Origin: Adiantum capillus-veneris
Taxonomy: Eukaryota; Streptophyta; Polypodiopsida; Polypodiales; Pteridaceae
Length of the DNA: 64,000 nucleotides
Direction: 5' to 3'
NCBI GenBank assembly: GCA_014529385.2
Contig: CM043958.1
Coordinates: 139,130,398-139,194,397, forward strand
The notes under the pieces were generated by a model. It saw only the letters and a list, made by a program, of their open reading frames with translations. It was not told where the DNA came from and did no database searches. A program made the position numbers and the translations under genes. Shown here in pieces: positions 10,866 to 23,379 of the stretch; within the stretch, counting starts at the first letter, position 1; every line of letters starts with the position of its first letter.

Positions 10866-13300
10866 ACCTCTCCTACACACACCTCCTCTCCAAGAGAAGC
10901 CATGGCCAAAAACCATAACCGTGCTTCCTATAACTTGATCTTCTTCTCCCATTACATTCTCTCATAACCCCTAATATTTCCATAGCTTGAATCTCTCTTT
11001 CCTCTTTCCATTCTCTCCTTCCAAGTAGCACAATTAGGGGTCTTGAAGAGGGGGGAAGTCAACTACATCAACAAGCTTCTTCAATCAGCCAAAGGAAGGA
11101 GAAGACTCTTACCATACACACACCAAGGCAATGTTTTCTTGTCGTATTCATGCCATTGAACACCTTAAACATTGGGTTACTCTTCATTCTATATTAATTC
11201 ATGCTTAAGCTTCACGTTTACATAAGCAAACTTTCATCTTTCTTAGAAGGACAAATTACTAATTTTCTCTTACGAGGTTATTTCAAGCTATGTTGTTTCA
11301 AGTTCTCTAGTCGACCAGACTAATATGGCATAGAGAGAGTAGAAAGCACTCTCTTTAACCGTAGGTGATTGGAGATCATACTTATATTTCAAGTTTTGTT
11401 CTCTAGATTACCAGACTAATATGGCATAGAGAGAGTAGAAAGTACTCTCTTTAACCATAGGTGACTGGAGATCATACTAAAATAGCATGCATGTTGGATG
11501 ATGATTAATATCTATGCGTATCTTTAAACCCCACCAAAAATATCCTTTTCTATTTTTAAGATGCACGAGATAATTGCCACATACTCATGGGTAATTAAGT
11601 ATTGGAAATTTTTGGAATTGACCATTCTATTCAAAGTGGCATTATAATTTACTCTAAAAAGAATGCTCTTATAAAAGAAAGGTTACATGTTTTTCTTTAA
11701 ATTTAAGAATTAGGAATTTTCTTCTTTAAAAGAGAAAAGGAGCATGTGTATAAGATTTGTTTAGTGATACAAATAAGTTAATACTAATTCTCTCAAGGAG
11801 AGTTAAGTTTTAAAGGGTAGCTCTATCTTAATCAAAGGAGTTTTTCCTTGGAAGTGGGAATTTCCTTCCAATTAAGGTTATCCTCCCCCACCCCCCTTAT
11901 CAATTGGAAAGTTCCAAAACCATAAGCCTCTTCTAGCTACATAATTAATCCTCTCCACAGTAGCAAAAGTATGCCTAAATCCCTTGAAGAAGATTTTGTT
12001 AATCAGTCATACACTATTGCATGAACATTTTTCACTACACTATCATGTCGAGTCTTAGGAACTTTGCAATTTTTTTTGCGCTTACACTACCATGCATGGA
12101 AGGGTTTCACTCTTGCATAAGCACTCAAAGGAAGTTCCTTGATTATTTGTCTCAAGATTGCAAGTTGGTGCATTCCAAAGTTTTGTGTTTACCACGTATA
12201 GATCACACCAAAGCAAAACTCATTGTAGAAAGCATATGCATTGTTCATTTTAAGTTTGTCTACTTTCTAGTTTGTTTTGCAAATTCAAAGGGGGGGGTAA
12301 GGAGATAGCTTCACGGATGTCATGATCGTGTTGCTTGAACATAAAACTCCCATCACTTCCATGGAGATGCCGCATGGATGGCAAATTCTGCAAAGGGACC
12401 AAAATGGAATTTGTCAATGTCAGAGTTAACTTGAAACTTACTTCGAGACAAAACCTTCAACTCCTAAGAGACTCGTTGTATTCTTAAGGTTTTGTTTGAT
12501 TAAAGATTAAAATGAACTAAGAACTAAGAGATTATAACTCAAGGAACTTAATCTAAATTTAAACTAGGAATAAAACTTTATCGAGAAGATTTGACATGGA
12601 TAGCCCTAGCATAATATAGAGATTTAAGTGTGCGAACTTTGTCTTACATGCTTGAAAAAGGCCGACGCAGGTGTTTACCTGTGGGATACAATGGGGGATG
12701 GTCTTTTTTGACTAGGATTGATAACCATTCGTCTATGTTTTGAGCTCGGGTTCATTTATTGCCCTAGAAATGGGATTGAATGGAAGTCACTCCTGGTTGG
12801 GTGATAGGGACCCGCGGATGCGTCTGGAAATTGGCCTAGTCCGAATGGGGCTGATGTCGACGGGAAAAGGAGGAAGTAAAATGGATCCATGTAAGGGATC
12901 AAGTTAAAGGAGGAGGATGTGATTTAATTAAGGAACTCTTGTAACTGTTTGGTAAAAAGAAACATTGAAAAGTCTACGAACGTAAATGGGCTATTCTGCA
13001 ATTGTCCTCATCACCCGAACCTTTGTTGTGCTTCGCGGATTATTGATTAAAAAAACTTCTAAAGTATATTATTTTTGTAAGCCTTTCCCCCACAAGATAA
13101 AGAAAAATAAGAATTGGAAATCATGTCAAAGCGCCATCTCCACACATGACGGAACAGACAGGATACCTGAGTCCTAGGATGAGGATAGGGATATGCCTAT
13201 AGATGTACATGTGATCACTTGAGAGATAACTAGATAAATTTAATAATACTAAAGGAAAAGAAAGAAAAATATTTTTAAAAAGGAAAAATGTGGGAATGAC
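10859..13300. other. Non-coding stretch, no gene recognised
   Basis: AT-rich sequence with no convincing protein. The longest open frame (12021-12308) has no family features. A G8 run at 12283-12300 followed by TAAGGAG resembles a polypurine tract but no LTR edge is evident. A 96-bp-period duplication lies at 11304-11478. Confidence 0.5.
11304..11478. repeat. Tandem duplication, period 96 bp
   Basis: TCTCTAG...CCAGACTAATATGGCATAG and CTCTTTAACC...GGAGATCATACT occur at 11304-11382 and again at 11400-11478 with a few substitutions. Confidence 0.85.
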
Positions 13301-14460
13301 CTGATAAATGCACACTTGCAAGAGTATGCAACAGTTTGCATGCTGCTTTCAAATTCTTGAAATTTCTTCTTAGTTTGACATGATTGGAATATTGTTTTTT
13401 ACTATCATAGTACTACCTTGGGAAGGTACATTTATCAAACGGTTTGGTGGGTGGGTGGATTCCGGAGGGTTAATTTGTTGGCTGAAAAGTTAAACCCAAT
13501 TTTATGTTGTCCATTAAGTTAAGTCAAAAATGGGGAAAGGGATCTTGATCTACAATGTGGGGATCAAACTTGGGAACGAGGGCTTTGTACACTTATCTTA
13601 AGGGAATGCTCTCACGGCTATGCTCGGCCATAACCAAGAAAAAAAATGTCAGTGACCTTGAACCAAGGGTGAACTAGAGAACTCCCACCAGTTGACCTTG
13701 GAAGGTTGAATTCAAATTTAGTCTAATGACTTTGATTGGAAATTTGGACCAATAAGCAAAGGTGCTTCAGGACTAAGGAATCCATATAAGAGAAAAGTGA
13801 ATGTTATCACCCCCTTGAGTTGGCATTGAAGAGTACAAGGAGTCATGTCTTGGTGTCGGTCTCAAGCAGGAGAGATGTCACGAATTGTGGTGTATCCATT
13901 TGGATATGGTGCAACCGACAGTTCGGGGGTTGGATAACGCTACCCGACACGTGAGAGGAAAAAAAGATGGGGCTCACACGACAATCAACACAAGGTGGCC
14001 TCAAGCAAATGGTAGAGCATGCAGGGGAGTGGGCGTGAATGGGGCAAGGAGCTGAAATGGGTCAAGCAAGCAAGCTTGCAACAAAGCGGTGAGAGGGGAG
14101 AGGGTTGGGTGAGGTCAAGAGGGAATTGGTTGGGAAGGTAGGGTTGCAAAAGGGTGAAGGTAGTTGGGAAGGCAGGGTTGTAGAAGGGTGAAGGTAGTTG
14201 GGCAAGTAATGGGCTAGGCAAGTGGTTGGTCAAGCGAGTAAAAAGGGGCAAGGGCTAGTTGAGTGGAGCAAGTAAAAGCGGAAGGCATGCGGTTAGGAAG
14301 CGAGGCAAATTCCCCAATCATGAAGTGCATGGGTATGGCATGGACAAGGCCTACCAATTAGAAGAAGATAAGCCTCCATCTAATTTTGGTAATTGAATCA
14401 CCACAAAATCTATTCAAAAAGTGAAGTCTCCTACCACCATGGCTAATTGTTCCACCACCC
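13301..14460. other. Non-coding stretch with a 33-bp minisatellite
   Basis: No gene is seen. At 14128-14205 a G-rich unit of 33 bp (AGTTGGGAAGGCAGGGTTG core) is present in two and a half copies. Around 13850-13980 short ACCGACAG/CCCGACACG motifs occur but no recognisable element boundary. Confidence 0.45.
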
Positions 14461-14847
14461 CTATGGGACAGACTTTGCGTTGGTCGTCCAAATTGACAGT
14501 AAAAGTGGCAGTCTTGGTGGAAGCCATTGCATGGTGAACTCTAGCATGAGGTTAATACCTGAGCCACCATCCACAATGAGACCTGTAAATTGTTGGCCAT
14601 AAATGGACACTATGAGGTGAGGAATTTTGTAGTCAATGAGGGGTATCGGTGGGTAGGAAATCATGTATGACTCTTCAAAGGAAATTATTGGCAGGTGCCC
14701 GCCACTATTTGGGCACAAGGGGTAGAGAGCCTGGATTGCCCTGATAAGGTCACCCCTAAAGGTAGGGTCTATTTGGAGAAGTTTGTACAATGAGATCCTT
14801 TTGTAGGTGTTCTTCAAAATCTCCTCATTTGGTAATGATGTTAACAT
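14461..14847 (-). pseudogene. Retropepsin-like fragment of a Gypsy element
   Basis: The reading frame contains ISFEESYMISYPPIPLIDYK and then LIVSIYGQQFTGLIVDGGSG followed by INLM. The Asp-Gly-Gly-Ser-Gly pattern with INLM fits the retropepsin active site of plant Ty3/Gypsy elements (usually Asp-Ser/Thr/Gly-Gly-Ala/Ser). The flap and the second half of the fold are not clear. It lies downstream of an RT fragment on the same strand, the wrong order for one element, so it belongs to a different copy or has been rearranged. Confidence 0.55.
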
Positions 14848-14980
14848 GGTGGAAGAGTTTAGGTTTCCATATCATGTAGGGCTTTGGTCTAGGCTTGCCC
14901 CAATGCCGATGGAAGGCACTGTATGGGCTTCTTGGTTAAACCCTGCACCAATGCAATCACCTGAAGCATCACTATGAGCC

Positions 14981-15570
14981 TCAAATGGTTTCCTTAAGTC
15001 TGGTACTATATGAATAGGACCATGGATCAAAACGATATTTCAATGTGTCAAAGGAAACTTGTTGTTGTGTTCCCAACTTGAGAGGAATCTTCTTCCTTTT
15101 TAGGTCACAGAGTGATCTTGCTACATTAGCAAGCCTCGGTGGATGAATCTCCAAGTGCAAACACAATACCAATGCATCATGTATGGTAGTGGGAGTGTGC
15201 AAGTCTTGAACAACTTGAATCTTTGTAGGATGCATGCTCACCTTGTTGTGAGAGGCTGTATGGACTAGGTAGTGAATCTCTATGCAAAAGAAATCACTTT
15301 TTTTGCATTGATATGCAATTCATCCTAACTCAATTCTTGAAACACTGAATCCAATGCCATCAATGTTTTTCTTGTAAAATACTGATAAAGAGAAGACTAG
15401 TATTTCATGGAAAAATACTCTTGTAAAGATTCAATATGGACTGAAGACACAATCCATCATTTAATTGAATGCGGTAGGAGTATTCGTTAAGCCAAAAGGC
15501 ATGACCAAAAATTCAAAAAGTCCAAAGGTTGTGTGGAAAACAGTCTTATACGCAATGCGGCGATAAAAAA
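14981..15570 (-). pseudogene. Ty3/Gypsy reverse transcriptase fragment
   Basis: Read on the minus strand from 15560 are KTVFHTTFGLFEFLVMPFGL, then INAKKSDFFC, SMHPTKIQVVQDL and ANVARSLCDLKRKKIPLK, the order of RT palm, thumb and connection. Stops and indels interrupt it. The catalytic Tyr-X-Asp-Asp segment and the conserved Gly-His before HNKVSMHP are not intact. It is a short relic with no RNase H or integrase in sequence beyond 14981. Confidence 0.75.
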
Positions 15571-16029
<459 letters not shown>

Positions 16030-16042
16030 AGTCTATATAGAG

Positions 16043-16208
16043 TCTCAGCTCATCTCATCTCAAACTATGTATTTACTCTATTATGGATGGGAGCATTCAG
16101 GCGGTGCCATGTGGCAATAAGTAGATTCTCACCTCATCTCATCTCAAACTATCTATTTACTCTATTATGGAGGGGAGTATTTAGGCGGTTCCATGTGGCA
16201 ATAAGTAA
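16043..16208. repeat. Tandem duplication, period 84 bp
   Basis: TCTCATCTCAAACTAT...TTTACTCTATTATGGA and GGCGGT...CCATGTGGCAATAAGTA occur twice, starting at 16043 and 16127, directly beside the GA tract. Confidence 0.85.
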
Positions 16209-16749
16209 GGAAACTAAGCGACATCTTGAGCGAAAATTTGATTGGGGAGGGGAGCCAAATTGTCGCGGGTTGGAAATCAATGGGGGCTACCCTAGGCATC
16301 TAGAGCCGTTTCCCTACATGTGATAGGGAGGACAATCGACGAATTGCGAGCCTGCCAATCAGCAATGATATATTCAAATAGCAGATGGGCTCAAAATTTG
16401 GTATGAAGAGGAAACTATGGAATGGATGGCATGGAATCAAGTGTTGCAAGAGGCGCTCAAGAAGATGGTGGTTAGTGAGTTACTTGGTGCTTTACACAGG
16501 CTCCAACTCTTAATGGGCCAATGGAAAATTCAAATTAGAAGGCTCATAAAGATCATGAATCAACTACTGCAGTTGACAATTGGAGCATCCAAGATTCCAA
16601 AGAAAGAACTAGCTAAGAAGACAAGCTCTAAACCCTTGTTCATAGAAATGGCAAATATTTTGTTTGAAGCACGTGTCAAATGTAACCAGCCATTGCCTCA
16701 AGGATGGTTGCACACCGTATTGTATTTCCATAAGCTAGCCAAGGCTTGA
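16209..16749 (+). other. Unrecognised region with one short open frame
   Basis: The frame 16417-16749 (110 codons) is rich in Lys and Leu (KMVVSELLGALHRLQLLMG, then PKKELAKKTSSKPLFIE) and matches no family I can name. Its neighbours are retroelement relics, so it is probably an eroded piece of one. I do not assign a function. Confidence 0.25.
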
Positions 16750-17640
16750 CTGACAAAGGACAATTCTATGATGCTGACACCAAGACATGGAATTCACTAA
16801 CACCTTATGAAGTTGAGATGAAGACTACCAAAAGGACTAACTGGAGCAAGATGCACTATTGAGACTAATTAAGAAGGAAAATGCTGGAACAACCATGTCA
16901 AAGGCATCCCATGCACCACCTAAAAGGAAGAAGGCACCTGACACGAAGAGGGTTCGCTGGACATTGATTGAGTTGTTGGTGCTCTACCGCTAGCCTTTTG
17001 CAAAATGAAGTAGATGGAATGGTTTCAAAAGGCACCTTTGGAGTCTTATGTGGGCAATCAAGTGCTGGCTACCCAAATATAAGAGATAAAGGAAGCAGTG
17101 GATCTACCTTTTCCACCAGCATTTTTTGGAAATTTTGGTACTATACCCAAATTCAAGAAAGGGGAGGAGGAATGTAGAAGGCAGGAACAACCTCTTACAA
17201 GCGGTTGACAAATACCAAAAGCTTCCAAAAGTAGTAACTAGAGAGTTACCATGGAAATTGATAGTGCGCAGTCAGTTAGAGGACCTATAAATAGGACCCA
17301 CTATTCATTTTTTGGTTACGTTGTCACACCTTGTAATCATGCACTCTCTCTCTTCTTGAGCACTTTGATCTTTGAATCTCTTGTAATCCCAAGTCCCTAT
17401 TACTCTATTTTGGAGTCACTCACTGGCATACTTTGTACTTTTGTGTGTTACTACCAGTTGTACTCTGATTTTGCTTCTGAATGCAATTCCAGTTCCAGTC
17501 TTTGTGTTTCTCGTCATTTCATTTCTAGTAGTTCTATCATTCAGTTTTCTAAAGTTTGAGATGATCCTCCCGAGTTTGATATCACTAACTCTAAGTACCA
17601 ACCTAGAATAGCTGTTCAAACATATCTAGCTCATTCCAAT
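16750..17640 (+). repeat. LTR-like segment with plus-strand promoter
   Basis: A TATA box (TATAAATA at 17286-17293) follows GTTAGAGGACC and is followed by CT-rich sequence containing repeated TTGTAATC and CTCTTG phrases, as in plant LTR U3/R/U5 regions. Neither LTR edge nor a primer site could be fixed, so this may be a solo or truncated LTR. Confidence 0.45.
17286..17293 (+). promoter_or_regulatory. TATA box
   Basis: CCTATAAATAGGACC is a canonical plant TATA context within the LTR-like segment. Confidence 0.55.
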
Positions 17641-17649
17641 GCTTCAATA

Positions 17650-18430
17650 CTTCTTAGTGCTTCCTATGGGGATTTTTCGTAAATCTACTAACCACTCCTG
17701 CTGTAAATGCAACATCTGTACTGGTGGCTACCATGGCATACATAAGACTGCCTATTGTTGAAGAATATGGAACCTTTGCCATGTTTGTTGTCTTAACATC
17801 ACATTTGGGAGCATTGTTCTTGCTAGATTCCTAATATAACTCCGATATTCCATGACTCCTATCGGTCTTGATATGCATACCAAGAAAGTGACTTGCATCT
17901 CCTAAATCCTTCATAGCAAATTGCATGCTAAGTAACTTTTTCAAGATAGAAATGTCTTTAGAGTTCTTGACAATGAGCATATCAACAATATAAAGTATTA
18001 AGATGATAAGTGAACCATCATTCAGCTTCTAGGTATACAAGCAATGATCTTCTTGGCTCCGTACATAACCTTGGGATTGCATGTACTTGTCAGGTTTTTG
18101 ATACCACTGCCTTGAGCCTTGCCTTAGGTCATACAATGTCTTACACAGCCTACACACCAGTTCTACCCTAGTGGGCTTTTCAAGTTCAGCCTTAAAATCC
18201 TCTGGCCATTTCATGTAAATATCTTCTTCTATATCCCCATGAAGGAATTTTTTTTTCTTCACATCCATCTGGAAAAGTTTTATGTCCTTATTGGCTACTA
18301 GTACAAGCAAAAGATGCAACGTACACATCTTGATTACTAGAGAGATAATATCATCAAAGTCCATACCTTTCTTTTGCTTTAATTTCTTAGAAACCAATCT
18401 AACCTTATACTTAGGCTCAAGATTTTTGAC
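17650..18430 (-). pseudogene. Copia reverse transcriptase, decayed
   Basis: The main open part (18397-18029) reads KKGMDFDDIISLVIKM, LLLVLVANKDIKLFQMDVKK, FLHGDIEEDIYMKWPEDF and RQGSRQWYQKPDKYMQSQGY, the Copia RT fingers and palm. Beyond 18029 the protein continues as LIILILYIVDMLIVKNS, where the expected Tyr-Val-Asp-Asp has become Tyr-Ile-Val-Asp, then MKDLGDASHFLGMHI. Stops interrupt the rest. With one catalytic Asp gone and the frame broken it cannot synthesise DNA. Confidence 0.85.
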
Positions 18431-18819
18431 ATATATTTCTTCTTATACACCCATTTGCATGGCAAAACTTGTTTTCCCTCTGAAAAATTTGTCAGTTCTC
18501 AAGTCTCATTTGCTACAATTGAGTTATAGTCTAATAACATTTTCTACTCCCATTTTACACTATCTTCTATCTAAATAGCTTCTAGGTAGTAGGTAGACTC
18601 TCCATAGTCAATGAAAAAAAATAGTTGAAACACCTGACTGAAAATGCTCAGGAGAATGAGAGACTCACGTAGATCTCCTCGCTACTTGACTACAAGACTC
18701 TGCTCTCTTTGAAGCACTACTAGTGGTAGGACCATCACCAATAGACTGACCTATTTGTTTGATCTCACTGGAGGCTACATCCTCAAATCTGACCTTGCAA
18801 TACTCAACCTATTTGACAT

Positions 18820-19990
18820 GTTGTTTATGTATCTTTGGCTCATAGAAGATATCTTGTGAGCTATGAATGACTTTTCTAGATTTTGGGTGCTAGAGAAAAA
18901 AGAACCTCTGTCCATTTGCACCATATCCAATGAACATACATTTGTGTTTTCTGGGATCTAGCTTCTTGCGTAGCTCTTTAGGGACATGAGAGAATGTCTC
19001 ACACCCTAGAGTCATCTATGAATGTTAGGAAAAAGAATGCCCCCCTAGATATTTATGCAACATTGGCCCACATAGATCACTATTTACCAAGTCTAGAGGA
19101 TTCCCTAACTCTCTATTCAATTGCAAAGTGGTAACAGTGGTCTATTTTCCATAAATGCAATGCGCACACAAGCTAAAATCAAAATGTGTAAGAAGGGTAA
19201 GTAGCCCAAACATTGAAGTTGTTTTATTGATTTTTGACTTATATGACCAAGCCAGCTAGGCCACAACTCAATAGAAGGCATCTTGGCAACATAAATGGAA
19301 CTTTATTTCACACTAGAGACATATAAAGAGTACAATGAGCCAAACTTTTTGCCTTTCAAGATGGCAAAACTCCCCGTATAAATCATCCAAGAGCCATTGC
19401 CAAAACAGAAGTATGGCCCAAATCATCAAGTTGAGGAGCTGACACTAAGCTCTTTGTCAACTTTGGCACATATTTGGGGCCTTAAAGCATGAACTCAATG
19501 CTGGTATGCATACATAGCTTATCATCTCCAATGCCACAAATGTCAAGCTGATATGAGTCACTTAGCTTGACCAAACCATACATAGAAGCATAATTGGAGA
19601 ACCATTCCGGCCTATGGGGAGTAACATAGAAACTGACACTTGAATCACAATGATTTAGTTTTGTGCACAACACTCATCAAGAGCCAATAATGCATCTAGA
19701 TTCATATTGGTAGTGAATATCAAAACATCTGAGGGCTATGGCATGTTAATAACATACCTCAATTGGAAGAGACTCAACTACATTGAGCTCCTCAATTTTC
19801 ACAATTCTCTTGGGAGGATCAGATTTGACAATGGTTTTACCCTTTTCACATTGAAAATTTTTGTAATTTTTCCTCAAAAGGAAAATCTTGTGGCAATGAT
19901 ATCATTCTACATTTCACAAGTCACGTCCATGACCCTTGCTACAAGCATTCTTGCAATCACATGACCAACTGTTACTACGACTGTGACCTC
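18820..19990 (-). pseudogene. Copia gag end, protease and integrase remnants
   Basis: From 19990 downward there is an eroded nucleocapsid, then the protease with VSFYVTPHRPEWFSNYASMY (usual start Asp-Ser-Gly-Ala-Ser, lost here) and SDSYQLDICGIGD. The pre-integrase reads MPSIELWPSWLGHIS and CVHCIYGK, and the integrase C-terminal part near 18900-19000 reads KLDPRKHKCMFIGYGANGQR. A close relative lies at 23380-24690, so the two are independent copies of one family. Confidence 0.75.
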
Positions 19991-20458
19991 TTTATGTCAA
20001 GAGGTTTTGATCAATTGAAACATAAACACCATTGGAAAATAGGGTAGTGGCTAATACCATATATGACTCAAAGTCACAAATGATGATACTGATTCTTGAA
20101 GTGGAAGAGCCATGGTCACAAGCCTTATGGGAGATGATAAGGAATGAGAAGGATGGCAGATCAACTTTTAAGTCTACACCTATCACACAGATCAACATGG
20201 ATCATGAATTTTACCTAGGAGATATCCAATCGCTATATGGTGACTCGGGACTAGAAGCATCTATGGAGAGTAAACTTGGAACGTGGAAAACTTTTTTGTC
20301 TTTTCTAGGAGAACACAAAACAAAATCAAAGGGTAGGGTAGTGCCCTCATGATGAAAGTCAGTTCCAATGATGCTAAACACTAAGAGCTTGCATGAACTA
20401 ATGTCTACTCCTATACAATCCATGATAACTCTCTTTTAGTTCACATCTATGGGGAGAG

Positions 20459-21000
20459 GTGGGCAAAAACTTAGAGAAGATGGGAAGGAAAATTTCTCTT
20501 CAAGACATGCTCTTAGATGTTCAAGTGGGTCAAATGAAACAAGATAAACCAAAGGCAAAACCAATACTCGTAAACAAGGTGGGTGACTATTGTGAAGGAG
20601 GAGAAGGAAACACCACCTTGCCAGTGGAACATAAAGGGATGAATGGGGAAGACCACCTCTCAAAAAAACAAGAATGAAATTACAACTTGCAGATGGCTAT
20701 GTTAAGAGACCTGTAGATATGATGGAACAAACTATAGTAACCTCTTGTTGGATAGAGCATGAAAGTACACAAGAGCAAATTTTTGCAAGGGCAGCAACTT
20801 TGAAATTGTTTTAGGGAGACCATTTATACGTCAACTTAAAATGGTACAATGTTGGGACTATGACCACATCTACTTGAGGAACAAAGAGATTACAATGAGG
20901 ATCAATGTCAAAGACCATAGCTATACAGATGTTAGTCGGACTCCGGTGGAGGAATTTGACTCAACAACGGTCAATGAGCAAGAGATACATGCATGGCTAT
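20459..21000 (+). pseudogene. Retropepsin-region remnant of relic B
   Basis: KPKAKPILVNKVGDYCEGGE and GNTTLPVEH lead to the place where the active-site Asp should be, but that segment is scrambled. The fold resumes with VLGRPFIRQLKMVQCWDYDH. An intact counterpart of the order is in element E (LDSGAEIAIATK at about 31280, minus strand). The protease would cleave the polyprotein but is inactive here. Confidence 0.65.
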
Positions 21001-22019
21001 AGAGTAAAGCACATCTTTGGGGTGTGTGGATCTTCCAAGGTTGAGAGCTTGGCAAGAGAAGATTGTATCCTAGTAAACCAGTAGAGGATAAAGATTATAT
21101 TATGAAACCATTACTCACGAAATTGTTTGAGTCTTTTGGCTGAAATCAAACATTGGCTACTCTTGATGTATGTGTAAATGAGGTAAACCCAACAAAATTT
21201 TGTGGCAAAGAGGGCTATGATATAGCACCTTTCCAAATGGTGAATGTTATCATGGATTCAAAGTCAAAGACTGGATACTTAGATACACATGGAACTATTG
21301 AGTGTAAACATATAGTTGATGAGATTTCCATTAGGGATTTGAGTGAAAAAAATAAAAACAAATTCCAAGATTCACAAAATAATGAATTTCTAGAGATGGA
21401 TTCAGATGATGATCTAACAAGTAGCTTTGAAAAAAACCAAAACAAAAAAGGAGGGTTTTTCTATGATTTTCATAACCAAAAACCCAGAAGACAAGAGAGG
21501 TATCACACAAGATGAGTGAGGAAGAAAAAGCAACCAAAAGGAAGACCTATGCCTCTTGTGAGGAATAAAATGTTTTAAAAAATTTGGTGCTCGTAGTAGC
21601 AACAAATTATGTCAAGGACAAGATCACCAGGAGATTTACAAGACTTGCTTCAACAAAGAAAAAAAATCCTAAGAAAGAAAGAAAACTCAAAACCAAAGGC
21701 ACAACTGAGACACATCTATGATGACAAAAAAGAAGCGTAAGCGAGAATATCAAAAATTGTAGCAAACCTTGTAAGAGGTTTGGAAACTAAGATGGAGAGG
21801 GAAGGGGTCTCAAACACTGATCAATGTGATGTAGCCTCTCACTACAAGAGACACACCATACAATATCAAAAGATAATAGTTTAGCAACCAATGTGAGAAC
21901 TTAAAAATCCAGGGATATCTTACAATGGTCCTGAGAAAGCCAAGCGCATAGATTTAGCTAAACCAAGAGAGTAATCAAAACCTACATATATTGTCACTGG
22001 CCTCATTGAGGAGAGAAAG
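21001..22019 (+). pseudogene. Linker between protease and RT in relic B
   Basis: The frame 21153-21515 reads MATLDVCVNEVNPTKFCGKE and continues acidic and Asn/Ser-rich with DSDDDLTSSFEKNQNKKGGF. The corresponding segment of element D is at 57496-57729 (LATLDVCAIQEDPATKFCDE). It appears to be a family-specific linker without a known domain. The stretch 21516-22019 is purine-rich, stop-filled continuation. Confidence 0.55.
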
Positions 22020-23140
22020 AGTAAATCTTGATAGACACACTCAAGGAATATAGAAATGTGTTTGCATGGTCCTACAAAGATCTTAAGGATGTAGATCTAG
22101 ACATCTATCAACACACGATACTCATTAAGAGAGATGGAGAAACCTTGCAGGCAATGTCCCTATCCATATAATAAAACCTTTGCAAAGAAGATCGAGGAGG
22201 AGATAGACAAGCTTAAAGAAGCAAAAATTATCTATGAGATTGAGCACACAGATTGGGTTTCACTTATTGTGGTAGTATCCAAGAAATATGAGAAGTCACG
22301 AGTATGTGTGAATCTCAAGCAGGTAAACACAGCTACAATAAGAGACAAATATCATGTGCCTATTACAGATTGTGTGATAGAACAAGTTACAGAATAAGAA
22401 GCTTATAGCTTTCTTGATGGATTTTTAGGCTATAACCAACTTGCCATAAAGCCAAAGGATCAATATAAGACAAATTTTGCAATAGAATGGGGTATGTTTT
22501 CTTATAGAGTAATTCCATTTGGCATAATAGCACCCCGACACATTTCAAAGGCTAATGAGACATGCTTTTAATGAGTATTTAAGACTATTCTTAGATATTT
22601 ATATGGGATGACCTATGCATGCATTCTCTATTGAGGAATAAGCACATAGAACACTTGAAAAAGATCTTTGAAAAGTGTAGAACATATCATATTTTCTTAA
22701 ATTTAGAGAAATGTGTCTTCATGGTAAGACACATAAATATTTTAGGGCACATTATATACAAGAATAACATGCTTACGGATATTGAGAAGATTTAAGTCAT
22801 TATATCTCTACAAAGACCTATAGAATCTAGGAAAGTATAAACCTTTATGGGCCATTGTGGATGTTACAGACGATTCATACATTCTACAAGACCAACACTA
22901 TATGATCAAGCCGCCCAACATGTGCAAGGGCCAAGTCATCCAACACAATCCTCCAATGTTCTCTATAGCAAGTGGATGTATAAATCATTGCTAGCTCATG
23001 CAGTTATAATAGAACCTATATCATAAATGGTAGCAAAGACCTTTGTGGAAAACTTACAGCTAGACGAGTAAGACTATGTGTTTCCTAAAGAAAAGTATGA
23101 GCCCCATAAGAATCTTCTAGATTCAGCACTATAGGATTCA
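22020..23140 (+). pseudogene. Reverse transcriptase of relic B
   Basis: RT motifs are EEIDKLKEAKIIYEI, TDWVSLIVVVSKK, SRVCVNLKQVNTATIRDKYH, FLDGFLGYNQLAIKPKDQYK, FSYRVIPFG, LNLEKCVFMVRHINILGHII and GHCGCYRRFIHS, typical of Tat/Athila-side Gypsy RT. At the catalytic site the DNA has one extra G in the Tyr-Met-Asp-Asp codons (near 22605), which shifts the frame. No RNase H or integrase is readable before the CT microsatellite at 23263. Confidence 0.8.
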
Positions 23141-23259
23141 ACTGACGACCTGAAGGCAAGCGTGTATCCCTACACTGGTAGCCACTCCACATCCACTGAC
23201 CAAATTCAATTAGCCCCTGACATGTAAAACAAACCTCCAGCTTGGCTAGCACCCTTCCA

Positions 23260-23365
<106 letters not shown>

Positions 23366-23379
23366 TATTTTCCATAAAT

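Larger units (their letters stand above)
17650..19990 (-). mobile_element. Ty1/Copia relic 1
   Basis: Reading down the minus strand the order is gag end, protease, pre-integrase, integrase C-terminus and RT, which is the Copia order (integrase before RT). LTRs are absent. The catalytic core of integrase is missing: the text jumps from the start of the core at about 19030 (TFIDDSR) to its C-terminal part (HVPKELRKKLDPRKHKCMF). This is an internal deletion. Confidence 0.85.
20000..23240 (+). mobile_element. Ty3/Gypsy relic B (gag end, protease, RT)
   Basis: A plus-strand relic lies between two minus-strand Copia copies. Its protease and downstream linker match element D (56530-57729) step by step: RPFIRQLKMVQ...DYDHIYLR, then KDHSYTDVSRTPVEEFDS, then LATLDVCV. 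It extends past the point where D is interrupted and shows the RT that this family should carry. No LTR is visible. Stops and frameshifts occur every 50-150 codons. Confidence 0.75.

Noticed and set aside
10785-10967. Open frames of His-Thr or Cys-Val through CA/GT tracts (also 57936-58481)
   Set aside because: They are produced by the dinucleotide repeat itself, with no domain on either side.
12021-12308. 95-codon open frame as a gene
   Set aside because: No family resemblance, no conserved motif, AT-rich surroundings without promoter or splice support.
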